Below, in pieces: positions 15,098 to 24,627 of a stretch of 64,000 nucleotides of DNA. Origin of the DNA: Enhygromyxa salina (GTDB lineage Bacteria; Myxococcota_A; Polyangia; Nannocystales; Nannocystaceae); contig NZ_PVNK01000190.1 of the NCBI RefSeq assembly GCF_002994615.1, forward strand, positions 1 to 64,000. The letters are read 5' to 3'. The position numbers and the translations under genes were made by a program. The stretch's first letter is position 1; every line of letters starts with the position of its first letter. The notes beneath the pieces are model-generated. The model was not told the origin of the DNA. It did no database searches and saw nothing but the letters and a program-made list of their open reading frames with translations.

Positions 15098-17332
15098 CTA
15101 AAGGTAGCTCTCGTAGACTCGGTGGGTCAGGTTGAGCTCGAGCGGCCCGTCGGCGGCGGCGCAGCGCACGAAGTCCCAGGCGTTCGGCGTCGCAACGTTC
15201 ACGCCGCTGCCATCGACTGCGTGGGTGCCGGGGTCCCACTCGATGAAGTTGATGTCGTCGAGGAACAGCTCGCCGTCGCCGCCGCCGGCCGGGGGGTAGT
15301 GACGGAAGTAGACCTTGAGCTTGTCGGCGTTGGCGGGGGCCGTGACGTCGATCGTGAACCGCGACCAGTCGAAGTCGCCGTCGAAGTTCTGGTACTGGAT
15401 CGTGTGGGAGATTGTGGAGCCGCTGCTGGTCATCCAGAGCACGGTCACGCTGAACTCGCCGGCGTTCTCGCCCTTGTGCCAGCCGCTGATCGTCATGTCG
15501 CGGCCCGCGTTGATCTCGAGGCTGTTGCCCATCCACAGGCTCGTGCGGCTGGAGTAGGAGTCCTTGCGCAGGAGCACGGCCGCGCCGGTGCCCGTGTGGG
15601 TCTCGCTGCCCTGGATGTAGCGGCTGCTCGACTGGACCCACAGATCGCCCTCGAGGTAGGCGTTGTCGACGTCTGGGTCCTCGAAGTCCCCGATCCCGAG
15701 CAGATCGCGGCCGAGCTCGCAGGTCGCGGGGGCGTCGCTCGACAGGGCCGCGAGCGCGTCGGTGCTGGTGTAGGGATCGAGGGTCACGAGGCCGGTCGAG
15801 CCGTCGACGACGTCGACGTCGCGAGCGTCGAGGAGATCCGTGGTCAAGACCTCGCTCTCGTCAGCGGCGACGACCAGGCGGCCGCCCTCGGCGAAGACGA
15901 CGGCGCGATCGAAGCCGCTGACCGAAGCCTCGGCGGTCGACAGGTGCGCGACGTGGCGGCCCATGTCGGCGAGCCCGGCACCGACGAGGGGGCGCGGGGC
16001 GTAGTCGTCGAGGCGGACCGGGGCGAGCCGAACGCGCTCGACGGCGGGGCCGCTGGGGCCCTCGGCGATGTCGACGATCGCGAGGTAGGACCGAAAGGTC
16101 TCGTAGATCTCCTGGTCGAACACGATGTTGCCGAGCGAGCCGAACACGAAGCGCGGTCCGTCGCCCGCGTCGATGACCGAGACCCCGTGGGTCACGTGGG
16201 GGTGATGGGCGACGACCAAGCCCGCGCCGTGCTCGACGACCCGCTCGAAGTCCGTGTGCATGCCCGAGCTCTGGGTGAGGGCGTACTCGGTGCCGCCGTG
16301 GATGACCGGGATCGCAAACCGGCCCGCGGCGACCTCGGCGTCGACAAAGGCGTCGAGCTCGGACGAGAACGAAGGCAGCGCCCCGCCCTTGAGCGGGGCG
16401 GGCCGGGTCACGACCTGCAGCTCGGTCCCGCCGTAGCTGTAGCCGATGAAATTCGAGAAGCCCTGAAGCGAGACCTCGACGCCGTTGATGTTGGGGCGGT
16501 GGACGGCGGCGCGGGTGCTGTCGGGGTCCATGCCCGCCCCGTAGGCGGGGAGGCCGATCGTGTCGAGGTGAAACAGGGTCTCGGCCAGGCCGAGATCGAG
16601 GTGGTCGTAGATGTGGTTGTTGCCGAGGCTGACCGAGTCGACCCCAACGCCCGGGAGCTCGGCGGCGCTCTCGGAGTGCGCGGCGAACACGTAGCTCTTG
16701 CTGGGGTGCGGCGTCGAGAGGTCGTCGGTCACCGGGGTCTCGAGGTTGATCGCCGTGTGATCGTCGGCCTCGAGCAGCGGCTCGATGTAGCGAAACAGCG
16801 CCTCGGTGTCTGACTCGAGGCTCTCGAGGTGGAGCAGACCGTCGTCGAACATCCGCCGGTCGAACATCGTGTCGCCCGCGAAGGTCATGCGCGCGCGGCC
16901 AAATTGCTCGGCCACGAGCTCGATGTCGCCGAATTCCACGGTGGTTTCGCCGAGCTCGACCTGAAGGTTGACCGGCAAGATCTCGCTGTAGTAGCCGGGC
17001 ATGCTGACCTCGAGCAGCGCGTTGCGGCGCTCGAGGCCGTTGAGCTCGAAGTCGCCCCCGCTCCACGCCATCGTCGCTTCGCCGTCGTTGGCGATGTTGT
17101 CACCCCACGCGATCAAGCGCAGCTGCGCGCCCTCGACCGGCAGGCCCTCGCTGTCGACGACGCGGCCGTGGAGCGCGATCGGCGTGGCCAAGACCAGATC
17201 CTGGTAGGCTTGTTCCTCGTCGTCGAATTGGTACGCGTGAACCAGCGGGGCGGCGATCACGGAGGTGAGGGCAGCTGCGGTCAAGCCGATCCAGAAGGGG
17301 CAGCTGTGGGGGTAACGAGCGAAAATTGACAT
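15098..17332 (-). CDS. Secreted CapA/PGA_cap-domain protein with C-terminal carbohydrate-binding-like domain
   Basis: A 744-residue protein with a signal peptide (hydrophobic core to about residue 33, A-P-L-V-H-A). Residues 50-130 are a carboxypeptidase-regulatory-like beta domain (L-H-G-R-V-V-D-S-E-G-L-P-V-E-G). The CapA/PGA_cap metallophosphatase-like domain follows at about 145-420, with F-A-G-D-T-M-F, N-L-E-T-P, G-N-N-H-I-Y-D, H-G-G-T-E-Y and H-H-P-H-V, the expected metal-binding pattern. The last 190 residues resemble a carbohydrate-binding jelly roll (S-L-W-M-G-N-S, T-I-S-G-W-H-K-G). CapA proteins take part in poly-gamma-glutamate or polysaccharide capsule production. There is no PgsB/C gene nearby, so a hydrolase-like function on an external polymer is just as likely. 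Confidence 0.87.
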   Translation of the reverse strand: MSIFARYPHSCPFWIGLTAAALTSVIAAPLVHAYQFDDEEQAYQDLVLATPIALHGRVVDSEGLPVEGAQLRLIAWGDNIANDGEATMAWSGGDFELNGLERRNALLEVSMPGYYSEILPVNLQVELGETTVEFGDIELVAEQFGRARMTFAGDTMFDRRMFDDGLLHLESLESDTEALFRYIEPLLEADDHTAINLETPVTDDLSTPHPSKSYVFAAHSESAAELPGVGVDSVSLGNNHIYDHLDLGLAETLFHLDTIGLPAYGAGMDPDSTRAAVHRPNINGVEVSLQGFSNFIGYSYGGTELQVVTRPAPLKGGALPSFSSELDAFVDAEVAAGRFAIPVIHGGTEYALTQSSGMHTDFERVVEHGAGLVVAHHPHVTHGVSVIDAGDGPRFVFGSLGNIVFDQEIYETFRSYLAIVDIAEGPSGPAVERVRLAPVRLDDYAPRPLVGAGLADMGRHVAHLSTAEASVSGFDRAVVFAEGGRLVVAADESEVLTTDLLDARDVDVVDGSTGLVTLDPYTSTDALAALSSDAPATCELGRDLLGIGDFEDPDVDNAYLEGDLWVQSSSRYIQGSETHTGTGAAVLLRKDSYSSRTSLWMGNSLEINAGRDMTISGWHKGENAGEFSVTVLWMTSSGSTISHTIQYQNFDGDFDWSRFTIDVTAPANADKLKVYFRHYPPAGGGDGELFLDDINFIEWDPGTHAVDGSGVNVATPNAWDFVRCAAADGPLELNLTHRVYESYL

Positions 17333-17634
17333 GTCGACAATATTTGGAGGTGTTCTGGATTGCTACTGAAACACCCTCCATCCTCAATCAACGATTACCA
17401 TGGTCTGACCTTTTTTGAATAGTGTGTAGTTTTCATCATGTAAGTGTGCGAAAACGCTGGGGCGCTACGCCACAGTCACGTGGTACTATGCAAATAGTTT
17501 GAGGTTTGATGAAATAGGCTGAATGTGGGCGATGACATTACACGCGCGCACATTCCCACATAACAGTCTTGGAGACGATAAAGACAGCCTCGAGGCCGAG
17601 TCAGGTCGCGAGTTCCTGCTACCCTCGGCCGCAA
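17333..17634. promoter_or_regulatory. AT-rich divergent intergenic region with a hairpin
   Basis: This 300-base stretch separates the divergent CapA-like and monooxygenase genes and is clearly poorer in GC than its surroundings up to about 17560. At 17345-17380 TGGAGGTGTT pairs with AACACC(C)TCCA across a 15-base loop with one bulge, which could be an operator or a 5'-leader hairpin of the CapA-like transcript. A TACCCT hexamer at 17620-17625 lies nine bases before the GTG of the monooxygenase. Confidence 0.5.
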
Positions 17635-19082
17635 GTGACGAGCGAGCACGTTCACATTGCGATCGTCGGCGCGGGGTTCTCGGGGCTCGGCGCGGCCATA
17701 CGCCTCCGCCAGGCCGGCATCCACGAGTTCGTGATCCTCGAGCGCGACGAGGAGATCGGCGGGGTCTGGCGCGACAACCTCTATCCGGGCTGCGCCTGCG
17801 ACGTCGAGTCGCCGCTCTATAGCTTCTCGTTCGCGCCGAACCCGGGCTGGTCGCGGATGTACTCCCCGCAGGCGGAGATCCTCGCCTATCTCCGGCGCTG
17901 CGCCGACGAACACGGGGTCCGCGCGCACTTGCGCCTTGGCCACGCGGTCAGCGAGGCGGTGTGGGATCCTGACCACAGGCGCTGGGCGCTCGAGACCTCG
18001 CGCGGACGCTTCACCGCCGACGTGCTGATCGCCGGGACGGGCGGGTTGAGCGAGCCGCGCGTGCCCGAGCTGCGCGGGCGCGAGCGCTTCGAGGGCCGCG
18101 CGTTTCACTCGGCGCGCTGGGACGCGGAGGCGCCGCTGAGCGGTCGCGTCGCGGTCGTCGGGACCGGGGCCTCGGCGGTCCAGATCGTGCCCAACATCGT
18201 CGACCGGGTCGGGCAGCTCAAGCTGTTTCAGCGGACCCCCGCGTGGGTGGTCCCGCGCAAGGATCGGGCCTTTAGCAGGCTCGAGCAGCGGATGTTCGCG
18301 CTCGCGCCCTTCACCCAGCGGATGCTGCGGGCGCAGCTGTACCTGCGTCACGAGAGCTTCCTGCTCGGGTTTCGCAACCCCGCGCTGATGAGGCTCGTCC
18401 AGCGTCGGGCGCTGCGCTACCTCGCCGACCAGGTCCCCGACCGCGAGCTGCGCGCGCGCCTGCGGCCCAACTTCACCTTGGGGTGCAAGCGCATCCTGGT
18501 CTCGGACGACTACTACCCGGCGCTCACCCGAGACAAGGTCGAGGTCGTCAGCGCGGGGGTCCGCGAGGTCGTGGGCTCGGGCCTCGTCGACACCGAGGGC
18601 CGGACCCACGAGGTGGACACGATCATCTGGGCGACCGGCTTCGAGGTCGCCGAGCCGCCCTTCGCCCGCTACGTGCGCGGGCGCAGCGGCGACAGCCTCG
18701 CGCAGGTCTGGCGCGGCAGCCCCAAGGCCTACCTCGGGACCACGGTCGCGGGCTTCCCCAACCTGTTCTTGCTGACCGGGCCGAACACGGGGCTCGGTCA
18801 CAGCTCGATGCTCCTGATGATCGAGGCCCAGCTCGAGCTGATCCTCGGGGCCGTGCGCGAGCTTGGCCGCGGGGCGGTCACGATCGAGCCGGATCCGCAG
18901 GTCCAGGCCCGCTTCGTCGAGGAGATCGAGCGCGGCGGTGCGGGCACGGTGTGGACGGCCGGGGGCTGCTCGAGCTGGTACCTCGACGGGACCGGGCGCA
19001 ACTCCACGCTGTGGCCGTGGTCAACCTTCTCGTACATGCGCCGGGCGAAGTTCGAGCGCGGCGACTACGTGATTGAGGACGC

Positions 19083-19086
<4 letters not shown>
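17635..19086 (+). CDS. Flavin-dependent monooxygenase, Baeyer-Villiger type
   Basis: A 483-residue FAD/NADPH enzyme. FAD-binding G-A-G-F-S-G at residues 12-17, the Baeyer-Villiger fingerprint F-E-G-R-A-F-H-S-A-R-W in the middle, a second Rossmann motif V-V-G-T-G-A-S-A followed by Q-R-T-P-A-W, and W-A-T-G-F near the C-terminus are all present. The family inserts oxygen next to a ketone or oxidises heteroatoms of hydrophobic substrates such as steroids. The GTG start was preferred over an upstream ATG because it begins twelve codons before the first FAD strand and has a -10-like hexamer just upstream; the longer form adds 22 residues without support. The stop overlaps the next start (ATGA). Confidence 0.9.
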
Positions 19087-20702
<1,616 letters not shown>

Positions 20703-20746
20703 GATCGGCGAGAGTTGCACGAGTAGCCACGGCGCCCAGATTTGCC

Positions 20747-20752
20747 TAACGT
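20747..20752 (+). promoter_or_regulatory. -10-like hexamer of a leaderless start (lipoprotein gene)
   Basis: TAACGT ends seven bases before the GTG start. It suggests a separate transcript for the lipoprotein-ttcA-phosphatase set. Confidence 0.45.
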
Positions 20753-20759
20753 CGAGCAG

Positions 20760-21395
20760 GTGACCGCCCGACGCCCGCTGATCATCGTGGCCGCGCTGCT
20801 GCTCGCGCCGGCCCTCGCCTGTGAGCCGGACGCGGCCAAGGACAGGGCCAAGGACAGGGCCAAGGAGGTCGGTGAGCAGGCCAAGGACAAGGCGGGCGAG
20901 CTCGCCGAGGACGCGGTCGACAAGAGCAAGGAGCTGTGGGCCGAGCGCAACGGCGAGCTCAGCGAGGGGGCCAAGAGCATCTTCGCCAAGGGCGCGAGCG
21001 CCTCGGGCGAGGGCGTCGAGGCGCTGCTGAGCAAGGGCCAGCAGGTCGCGCCGGTCGCCGTCGAGATCGGCAAGTCGCTCCAGTCGATGATCGACAGCGA
21101 CGTCGACATCGAGCCGATTGTCCAGAAGCTCGACGATGACGACGCGCAGGCGCAGCTCGACCTGCGCATCAAGGACATGCCCCGGGTCGAGACGATCGAC
21201 GGCGTCGACGTGGGGTTCAAGGACGTGACCCAGTGGGACTCGGGCGGGCGCGAGACCGAGTCGGCCTACCTGATTTTATGGCGAGCCGACGAGCGCCTCC
21301 TCGGCCTGGTCTACCGCTCGCGCAAGCGGATCAACATCGACAAGATGGTCGAAGAGGCGCCGCACCTGCTGAGCCTCGCGCAGGGGGTGCTGTGA
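20760..21395 (+). CDS. Lipoprotein with helical repeat region
   Basis: A 211-residue protein. From the GTG, V-T-A-R-R-P-L-I-I-V-A-A-L-L-L-A-P-A-L-A-C is a clean lipoprotein signal, so the start six codons upstream (TTG) is not needed. Residues 25-70 are a Lys/Ala/Glu-rich amphipathic helix with the repeats A-K-D-R-A-K-D-R-A-K, as in apolipoprotein- or LEA-like segments. The rest is a small alpha/beta domain with no family that I recognise. The gene ends inside the ttcA start (GTGA), so they are coupled, but there is no evident functional link. Confidence 0.8.
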   Translation: MTARRPLIIVAALLLAPALACEPDAAKDRAKDRAKEVGEQAKDKAGELAEDAVDKSKELWAERNGELSEGAKSIFAKGASASGEGVEALLSKGQQVAPVAVEIGKSLQSMIDSDVDIEPIVQKLDDDDAQAQLDLRIKDMPRVETIDGVDVGFKDVTQWDSGGRETESAYLILWRADERLLGLVYRSRKRINIDKMVEEAPHLLSLAQGVL

Positions 21396-22204
21396 GCCTC
21401 GAACGCCGACTGCTGCGTCAGATCTCGCGCCTGAACCGGCGGTTCACGCTGATCGAGCCCGGCGACAAGATCATGGTTGCGATCTCGGGCGGCAAGGACT
21501 CGTGGGCCATGCTCCACCTCCTGCGCGCCTACGCGCGGATGCTGCCCTTCGACTACGAGCTCGTCGCCGTCAACCTCGACCAGGGCCACCCCGGCTTCCC
21601 GGTCGAGGTCCTGCGCGAGCATCTCGACACCCACGGCTTCGCCCACCACCTCGTCGCGCGCGACACCGCGACGGTCGTCAAGGCCAACACCAAGCCGGGC
21701 AAGGCCTACTGCTCGCTGTGCTCGCGCCTGCGTCGCGGGATCTTGTACGACGTCGCCGCTTCGCTCGGCGCGACCAAGATCGCCCTCGGCCACCACCGCG
21801 ACGACGTGATCGAGACCTTGCTGCTCAACATGTTCTACGCCGGTCAGCTCAAGGCGATGCCGGCCAAGCTGCGCTCCGACGACGGGCGCAACGTGATCAT
21901 CCGGCCGCTCGCGAGCTGCGCCGAGGCCGAGATCGCCGCCTACGCGCAGGAGCAGGCGTTCCCGATCGTGCCCTGCGACCTGTGCGGCTCCCAGGCCCAG
22001 CTCAAGCGCCAGGAGGTCAAGCGCCTGCTCGCCACGCTCGAGCGCGACAACCCGCTGTTGCGCAAGAACCTGCTCGCCGCCGTCGGCAACGTCAAACCCT
22101 CGCACCTGTGGGATCCGGCGCTCGACCGCGCCGAGGGCGAGGACGAGCCCAACAAGGAGCTCGAGCCCGCGGGGGCCGAGCTCGTCTCGCTGAGGATCGA
22201 ATGA
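21392..22204 (+). CDS. ttcA: tRNA 2-thiocytidine(32) synthetase TtcA
   Basis: A 270-residue PP-loop ATPase. The PP-loop reads S-G-G-K-D-S (32-37), the Cys pairs C-S-L-C (Cys106, Cys109) and C-D-L-C-G-S (Cys194, Cys197) and the G-H-H-x-D-D segment (132-137) are those of TtcA, which binds a [4Fe-4S] cluster and thiolates cytidine 32 of some tRNAs. The start was taken as the GTG overlapping the upstream stop, because it places the domain at the usual distance from the N-terminus; the frame is open further upstream only inside the lipoprotein gene. The next gene starts in the stop codon (ATGA). The C-terminal 25 residues are acidic and variable. Confidence 0.94.
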   Translation: MSLERRLLRQISRLNRRFTLIEPGDKIMVAISGGKDSWAMLHLLRAYARMLPFDYELVAVNLDQGHPGFPVEVLREHLDTHGFAHHLVARDTATVVKANTKPGKAYCSLCSRLRRGILYDVAASLGATKIALGHHRDDVIETLLLNMFYAGQLKAMPAKLRSDDGRNVIIRPLASCAEAEIAAYAQEQAFPIVPCDLCGSQAQLKRQEVKRLLATLERDNPLLRKNLLAAVGNVKPSHLWDPALDRAEGEDEPNKELEPAGAELVSLRIE

Positions 22205-22800
22205 CAGCCTCCCAAACCATGACTCGTCGTCGGCTGCTGGTGGGCGCGCTCGGCATCGCGGGCCTGTTCGCGATCGGCTGCGGGGAGTCCTGCGCCTGCA
22301 ACAACCCGGTGCCCGAGGCCGCCGAGGTCACGGTCTACGTCGTGCGCCACGCCGAAAAGCAGCAGCTGCCCGGCGACGCGATGGGTGCAAGGGACAAAGA
22401 CCCGCCCTTGTCGCGCGAGGGGCAGCTGCGGGCGATGAGCCTGACCGAAGACATCCCCGTCAACGAGCTCGACGCCGTCTACGTGACCAAGACCAAGCGC
22501 AGCGAGGACACCGCCTCGGCCGTCGTCGCGCTGATCGGCGTCGATCCGATCCACTACCCCCCGCGCGACGTCGAGGGCCTCGTTCAGCGCCTGCGCAAGC
22601 GCCACGGACAGAGCGTCCTCGTGGTCGGACACTCGAACACGATCCCGCCGCTGCTGAAGGGCCTCGGGGTCGAGGACGCCGTCGCGATCCCCGAGGATCA
22701 GTACGGTGACCTGTGGGTCGTCAAGCTCGCCGGGGGCGAGGCCACGCTCGAGACCCGGAGCTTCGGCGAGTCGGCCGAGCGCTTCGACCCCGGGCGTTGA
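22201..22800 (+). CDS. Histidine phosphatase (SixA/PGM-like) lipoprotein
   Basis: A 199-residue protein. T-M-T-R-R-R-L-L-V-G-A-L-G-I-A-G-L-F-A-I then G-C gives a lipoprotein signal with Cys27 and a twin-arginine look. The histidine phosphatase domain follows: R-H-A-E-K (Arg49, His50, the phospho-accepting His), L-S-R-E-G-Q-L-R-A, T-K-T-K-R-S-E-D-T-A and V-V-G-H-S-N-T-I. All core residues (two Arg, two His) are visible, so it should be catalytically active outside the cytoplasm, on an unknown phosphoester. It is the last gene of the coupled run and is followed by gene fragments. Confidence 0.88.
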   Translation: MTASQTMTRRRLLVGALGIAGLFAIGCGESCACNNPVPEAAEVTVYVVRHAEKQQLPGDAMGARDKDPPLSREGQLRAMSLTEDIPVNELDAVYVTKTKRSEDTASAVVALIGVDPIHYPPRDVEGLVQRLRKRHGQSVLVVGHSNTIPPLLKGLGVEDAVAIPEDQYGDLWVVKLAGGEATLETRSFGESAERFDPGR

Positions 22801-22836
22801 GCTCGGCGCCAGCGCGAGCCCGAGCCCCGCCCGCGT

Positions 22837-23240
22837 TCAGGCCGAGGGCTCGGCCGCGTCCGGCTCGGGCGGCCGCCGCCAGAACAAGGGCCGCTCGGTC
22901 ACCGCTTCGTAGCGCTCGGCGTAGTCCGGGTGGATGGTCCCGAAGATGCGATCCCACCAGGTGAAGTAAGCGGCGAAGTTATAGGCGCCGTCTTCGTGGT
23001 GCATGTTGTGAAAGACCGAGGTCCCCAGGTACTTCCCGATGCGGCTGCGCGCGACCCAGCGAGGGAGGATCTCGAAGCCGAGGTGGACGTAGGCCTCGAC
23101 GAAGGTGAAGAAGAACACGAACACCCACAAGACCACGCGGTTGATCGGCACCACGAGCAACACCAGCGGTAAGTACAGCCCGAGGATCAGGGCCTCGAGG
23201 ATCGCAAAGCTGTAGCCGGCCAGCGGCGAGGGCTGGGCCG
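22837..23240 (-). pseudogene. Fatty acid hydroxylase/sterol desaturase, C-terminal fragment
   Basis: About 130 residues of a membrane-bound di-iron hydroxylase are readable, beginning near P-S-P-L-A-G-Y-S-F-A-I-L-E-A-L and continuing through two hydrophobic helices, F-V-E-A-Y-V-H-L-G and the final His box H-N-M-H-H, then F-A-A-Y-F-T-W-W-D-R-I-F-G-T. The N-terminal half with the first His boxes is missing. The frame stays open upstream but turns into the antisense of a different gene, so the 5' end is lost at about 23225-23250. It is unlikely to make an active enzyme. A start inside it (TTG near 23163) would make only a 108-residue tail. Confidence 0.72.
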
Positions 23241-23564
23241 GAGCGAGGTCGCGACGTCGGCGCGGTCGAGCTCCTGCGCGCGAGCGTCGAGCTCGCCGAC
23301 GCCCAGGTCGAGGCAGCCCGCGAGCACGCGATCAAGGCCAAGGTGATCTGCGAGGTCGAGCTGCTCGAGGCCGGGGAGGGGGGCGATCCCGAGCTGCTCC
23401 GGTCGAACCGGCTCGACCTCGGCGACGCGCTCGTGATGCGGGCCGGGCCCGATGACCGCGCGCGGGCGGCGTCGGTCTACGAGGCCGCGCTGGTCGGCTG
23501 TGGGGCGGACCCGTCGCTGTGCTCGATCCTCGCAGCGAAGCTCGCGCAGGCGCGCAGTCATTGA
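23241..23564 (+). pseudogene. C-terminal fragment of an unknown helical protein
   Basis: From about 23250 the plus strand reads D-V-G-A-V-E-L-L-R-A-S-V-E-L-A-D-A-Q-V-E-A, continuing as a helical, TPR-like tail to a stop at 23562. There is no start codon with a ribosome site before V-I-C-E-V at 23343. Codon use is that of a real gene. The 5' part is absent, since the sequence directly upstream is the antisense of the hydroxylase fragment. Function unknown. Confidence 0.55.
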
Positions 23565-23624
23565 CCGAACGGCCGTCCCGCGCCACGATGCTGGTATGCA
23601 GTGGCCCCGGCGCGCGGAGGATCA

Positions 23625-23852
23625 ATGAGCAGCGATCACGACGGTGGCGTGGGTGAAGCTCCGACAGCCGACCCGGGCGAGGGGGCGATCGCCTTTGTCG
23701 ACGCGGCGACACGAGTCAGCCGCCCGAGCGCATTTGATGGCTGGTACTACAAGATCGAAGACACGATCGGGCAGGGCACGATCGGGATGGGCGTGTGCTT
23801 CATCGTCTTCATGGTGATCTTGCTGGCGGCGATGTGGTTCAGCCCGATTTGA
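23625..23852 (+). CDS. Small single-pass membrane protein
   Basis: A 75-residue protein with a polar, acidic N-terminal half and one C-terminal hydrophobic helix (M-G-V-C-F-I-V-F-M-V-I-L-L-A-A-M-W-F). The start is fixed by GGAGG at 23616-23620 in front of the ATG; a longer frame starting upstream has no ribosome site. It overlaps the 3' end of the convergent gene by 14 bases. It is not a family that I recognise; a tail-anchored accessory protein is a reasonable guess and no more. Confidence 0.7.
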   Translation: MSSDHDGGVGEAPTADPGEGAIAFVDAATRVSRPSAFDGWYYKIEDTIGQGTIGMGVCFIVFMVILLAAMWFSPI

Positions 23853-24549
23853 GCTCGGCCCGCCGTCGACACGCGGCCGCCGTCTCTTCGTCGTCGCGGG
23901 CCGTGAACACCTGGGCCAGACGCTCCCAATCTTTGGCCTCGAGCGTCAGGTGTTCGCGCTCGAGCTCGTCGACCTCGCGGTAAATTTTGCCGGCCAGGCG
24001 GTTCATGCCGCCGTGGAGCGCGAGCGAGATCGCCGAGGCGGCGGCCTTGCGACGCTCGCTCTCGTGCCCCTCCTCGCCCGCGAGGATCCGGGCGATCTCG
24101 GCCGGGACGGCGGGCGAGCGCGGGTGCTCTTCAGCCAGGGCGCGGAGCTTGGCCAGCGCGCCGTCGAGGTCGCCGCCCTTGAAGCGACTGCGAGCCTTGG
24201 CGATCTCTCCGAGGAGGCCGCCGCTGAGCTCGAGCTTGGTGTACGAGCCGCTGGCGCTGGCCGTCATCAGCGCCGACAACACTTGCATGGCTTGATCAGG
24301 CGGAAGCTCGCGGACGTCGGGCGCCGGCGGATCGGCGAGGCGCTCGGCCGAGGCCCGGACCCGGATGATCGTGAACGCCAGGGCACCGATCGCCGCGCCG
24401 ATCAGCACGCCGAGGAGGCCGCCGAGGGGCCCCGCGTAGCTCCAGCCCAACAAGCTGCCGCCGCCGAGGGAGATGACGACCAGCGTGATGGCGAGCGCCG
24501 CCGGGCGCCCGCGCAGCTCGAACGCGTCTCCTCGTTCATGCTCGTCCAT
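23839..24549 (-). CDS. Membrane protein with TPR-like cytoplasmic domain
   Basis: A 236-residue protein. Two hydrophobic stretches at about residues 17-34 and 38-62, rich in Gly (G-L-L-G-V-L-I-G-A-A-I-G-A-L), are followed by a soluble helical region. Residues 110-225 contain TPR-like helices (G-D-L-D-G-A-L-A-K-L-R-A-L-A-E-E-H-P, then W-E-R-L-A-Q-V-F). It may serve as a scaffold at the inner membrane. Function is unknown. The ATG has TACATT eight bases upstream and no Shine-Dalgarno site. It converges with the small membrane protein gene. Confidence 0.75.
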   Translation of the reverse strand: MDEHERGDAFELRGRPAALAITLVVISLGGGSLLGWSYAGPLGGLLGVLIGAAIGALAFTIIRVRASAERLADPPAPDVRELPPDQAMQVLSALMTASASGSYTKLELSGGLLGEIAKARSRFKGGDLDGALAKLRALAEEHPRSPAVPAEIARILAGEEGHESERRKAAASAISLALHGGMNRLAGKIYREVDELEREHLTLEAKDWERLAQVFTARDDEETAAACRRRAELKSG

Positions 24550-24557
24550 GCCCGGTC

Positions 24558-24563
24558 AATGTA
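24558..24563 (-). promoter_or_regulatory. -10-like hexamer of a leaderless start (membrane/TPR gene)
   Basis: TACATT on the minus strand ends eight bases before the ATG. Confidence 0.4.
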
Positions 24564-24627
24564 GTCGATCGCCTGGGGTCCTCGAAAGCACCGATTGGCT
24601 GGCGCCTGCGGACGTGGCCGTGCGAGC

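Noticed and set aside
14604..15641. 345-codon minus-strand open frame through the repeat region into the CapA-like gene
   Set aside because: It only exists because the repeat unit is free of stops; the true CapA-like frame is different and ends at 15098.
21233..21392. Longer N-terminus for TtcA
   Set aside because: The extra residues are read out of frame over the lipoprotein gene, and the PP-loop is at the normal distance from the GTG at 21392.
21502..22800. Fusion-like open frame of 432 codons over ttcA and the phosphatase
   Set aside because: Its first half is the wrong frame of ttcA; only the part from 22201 is a gene.
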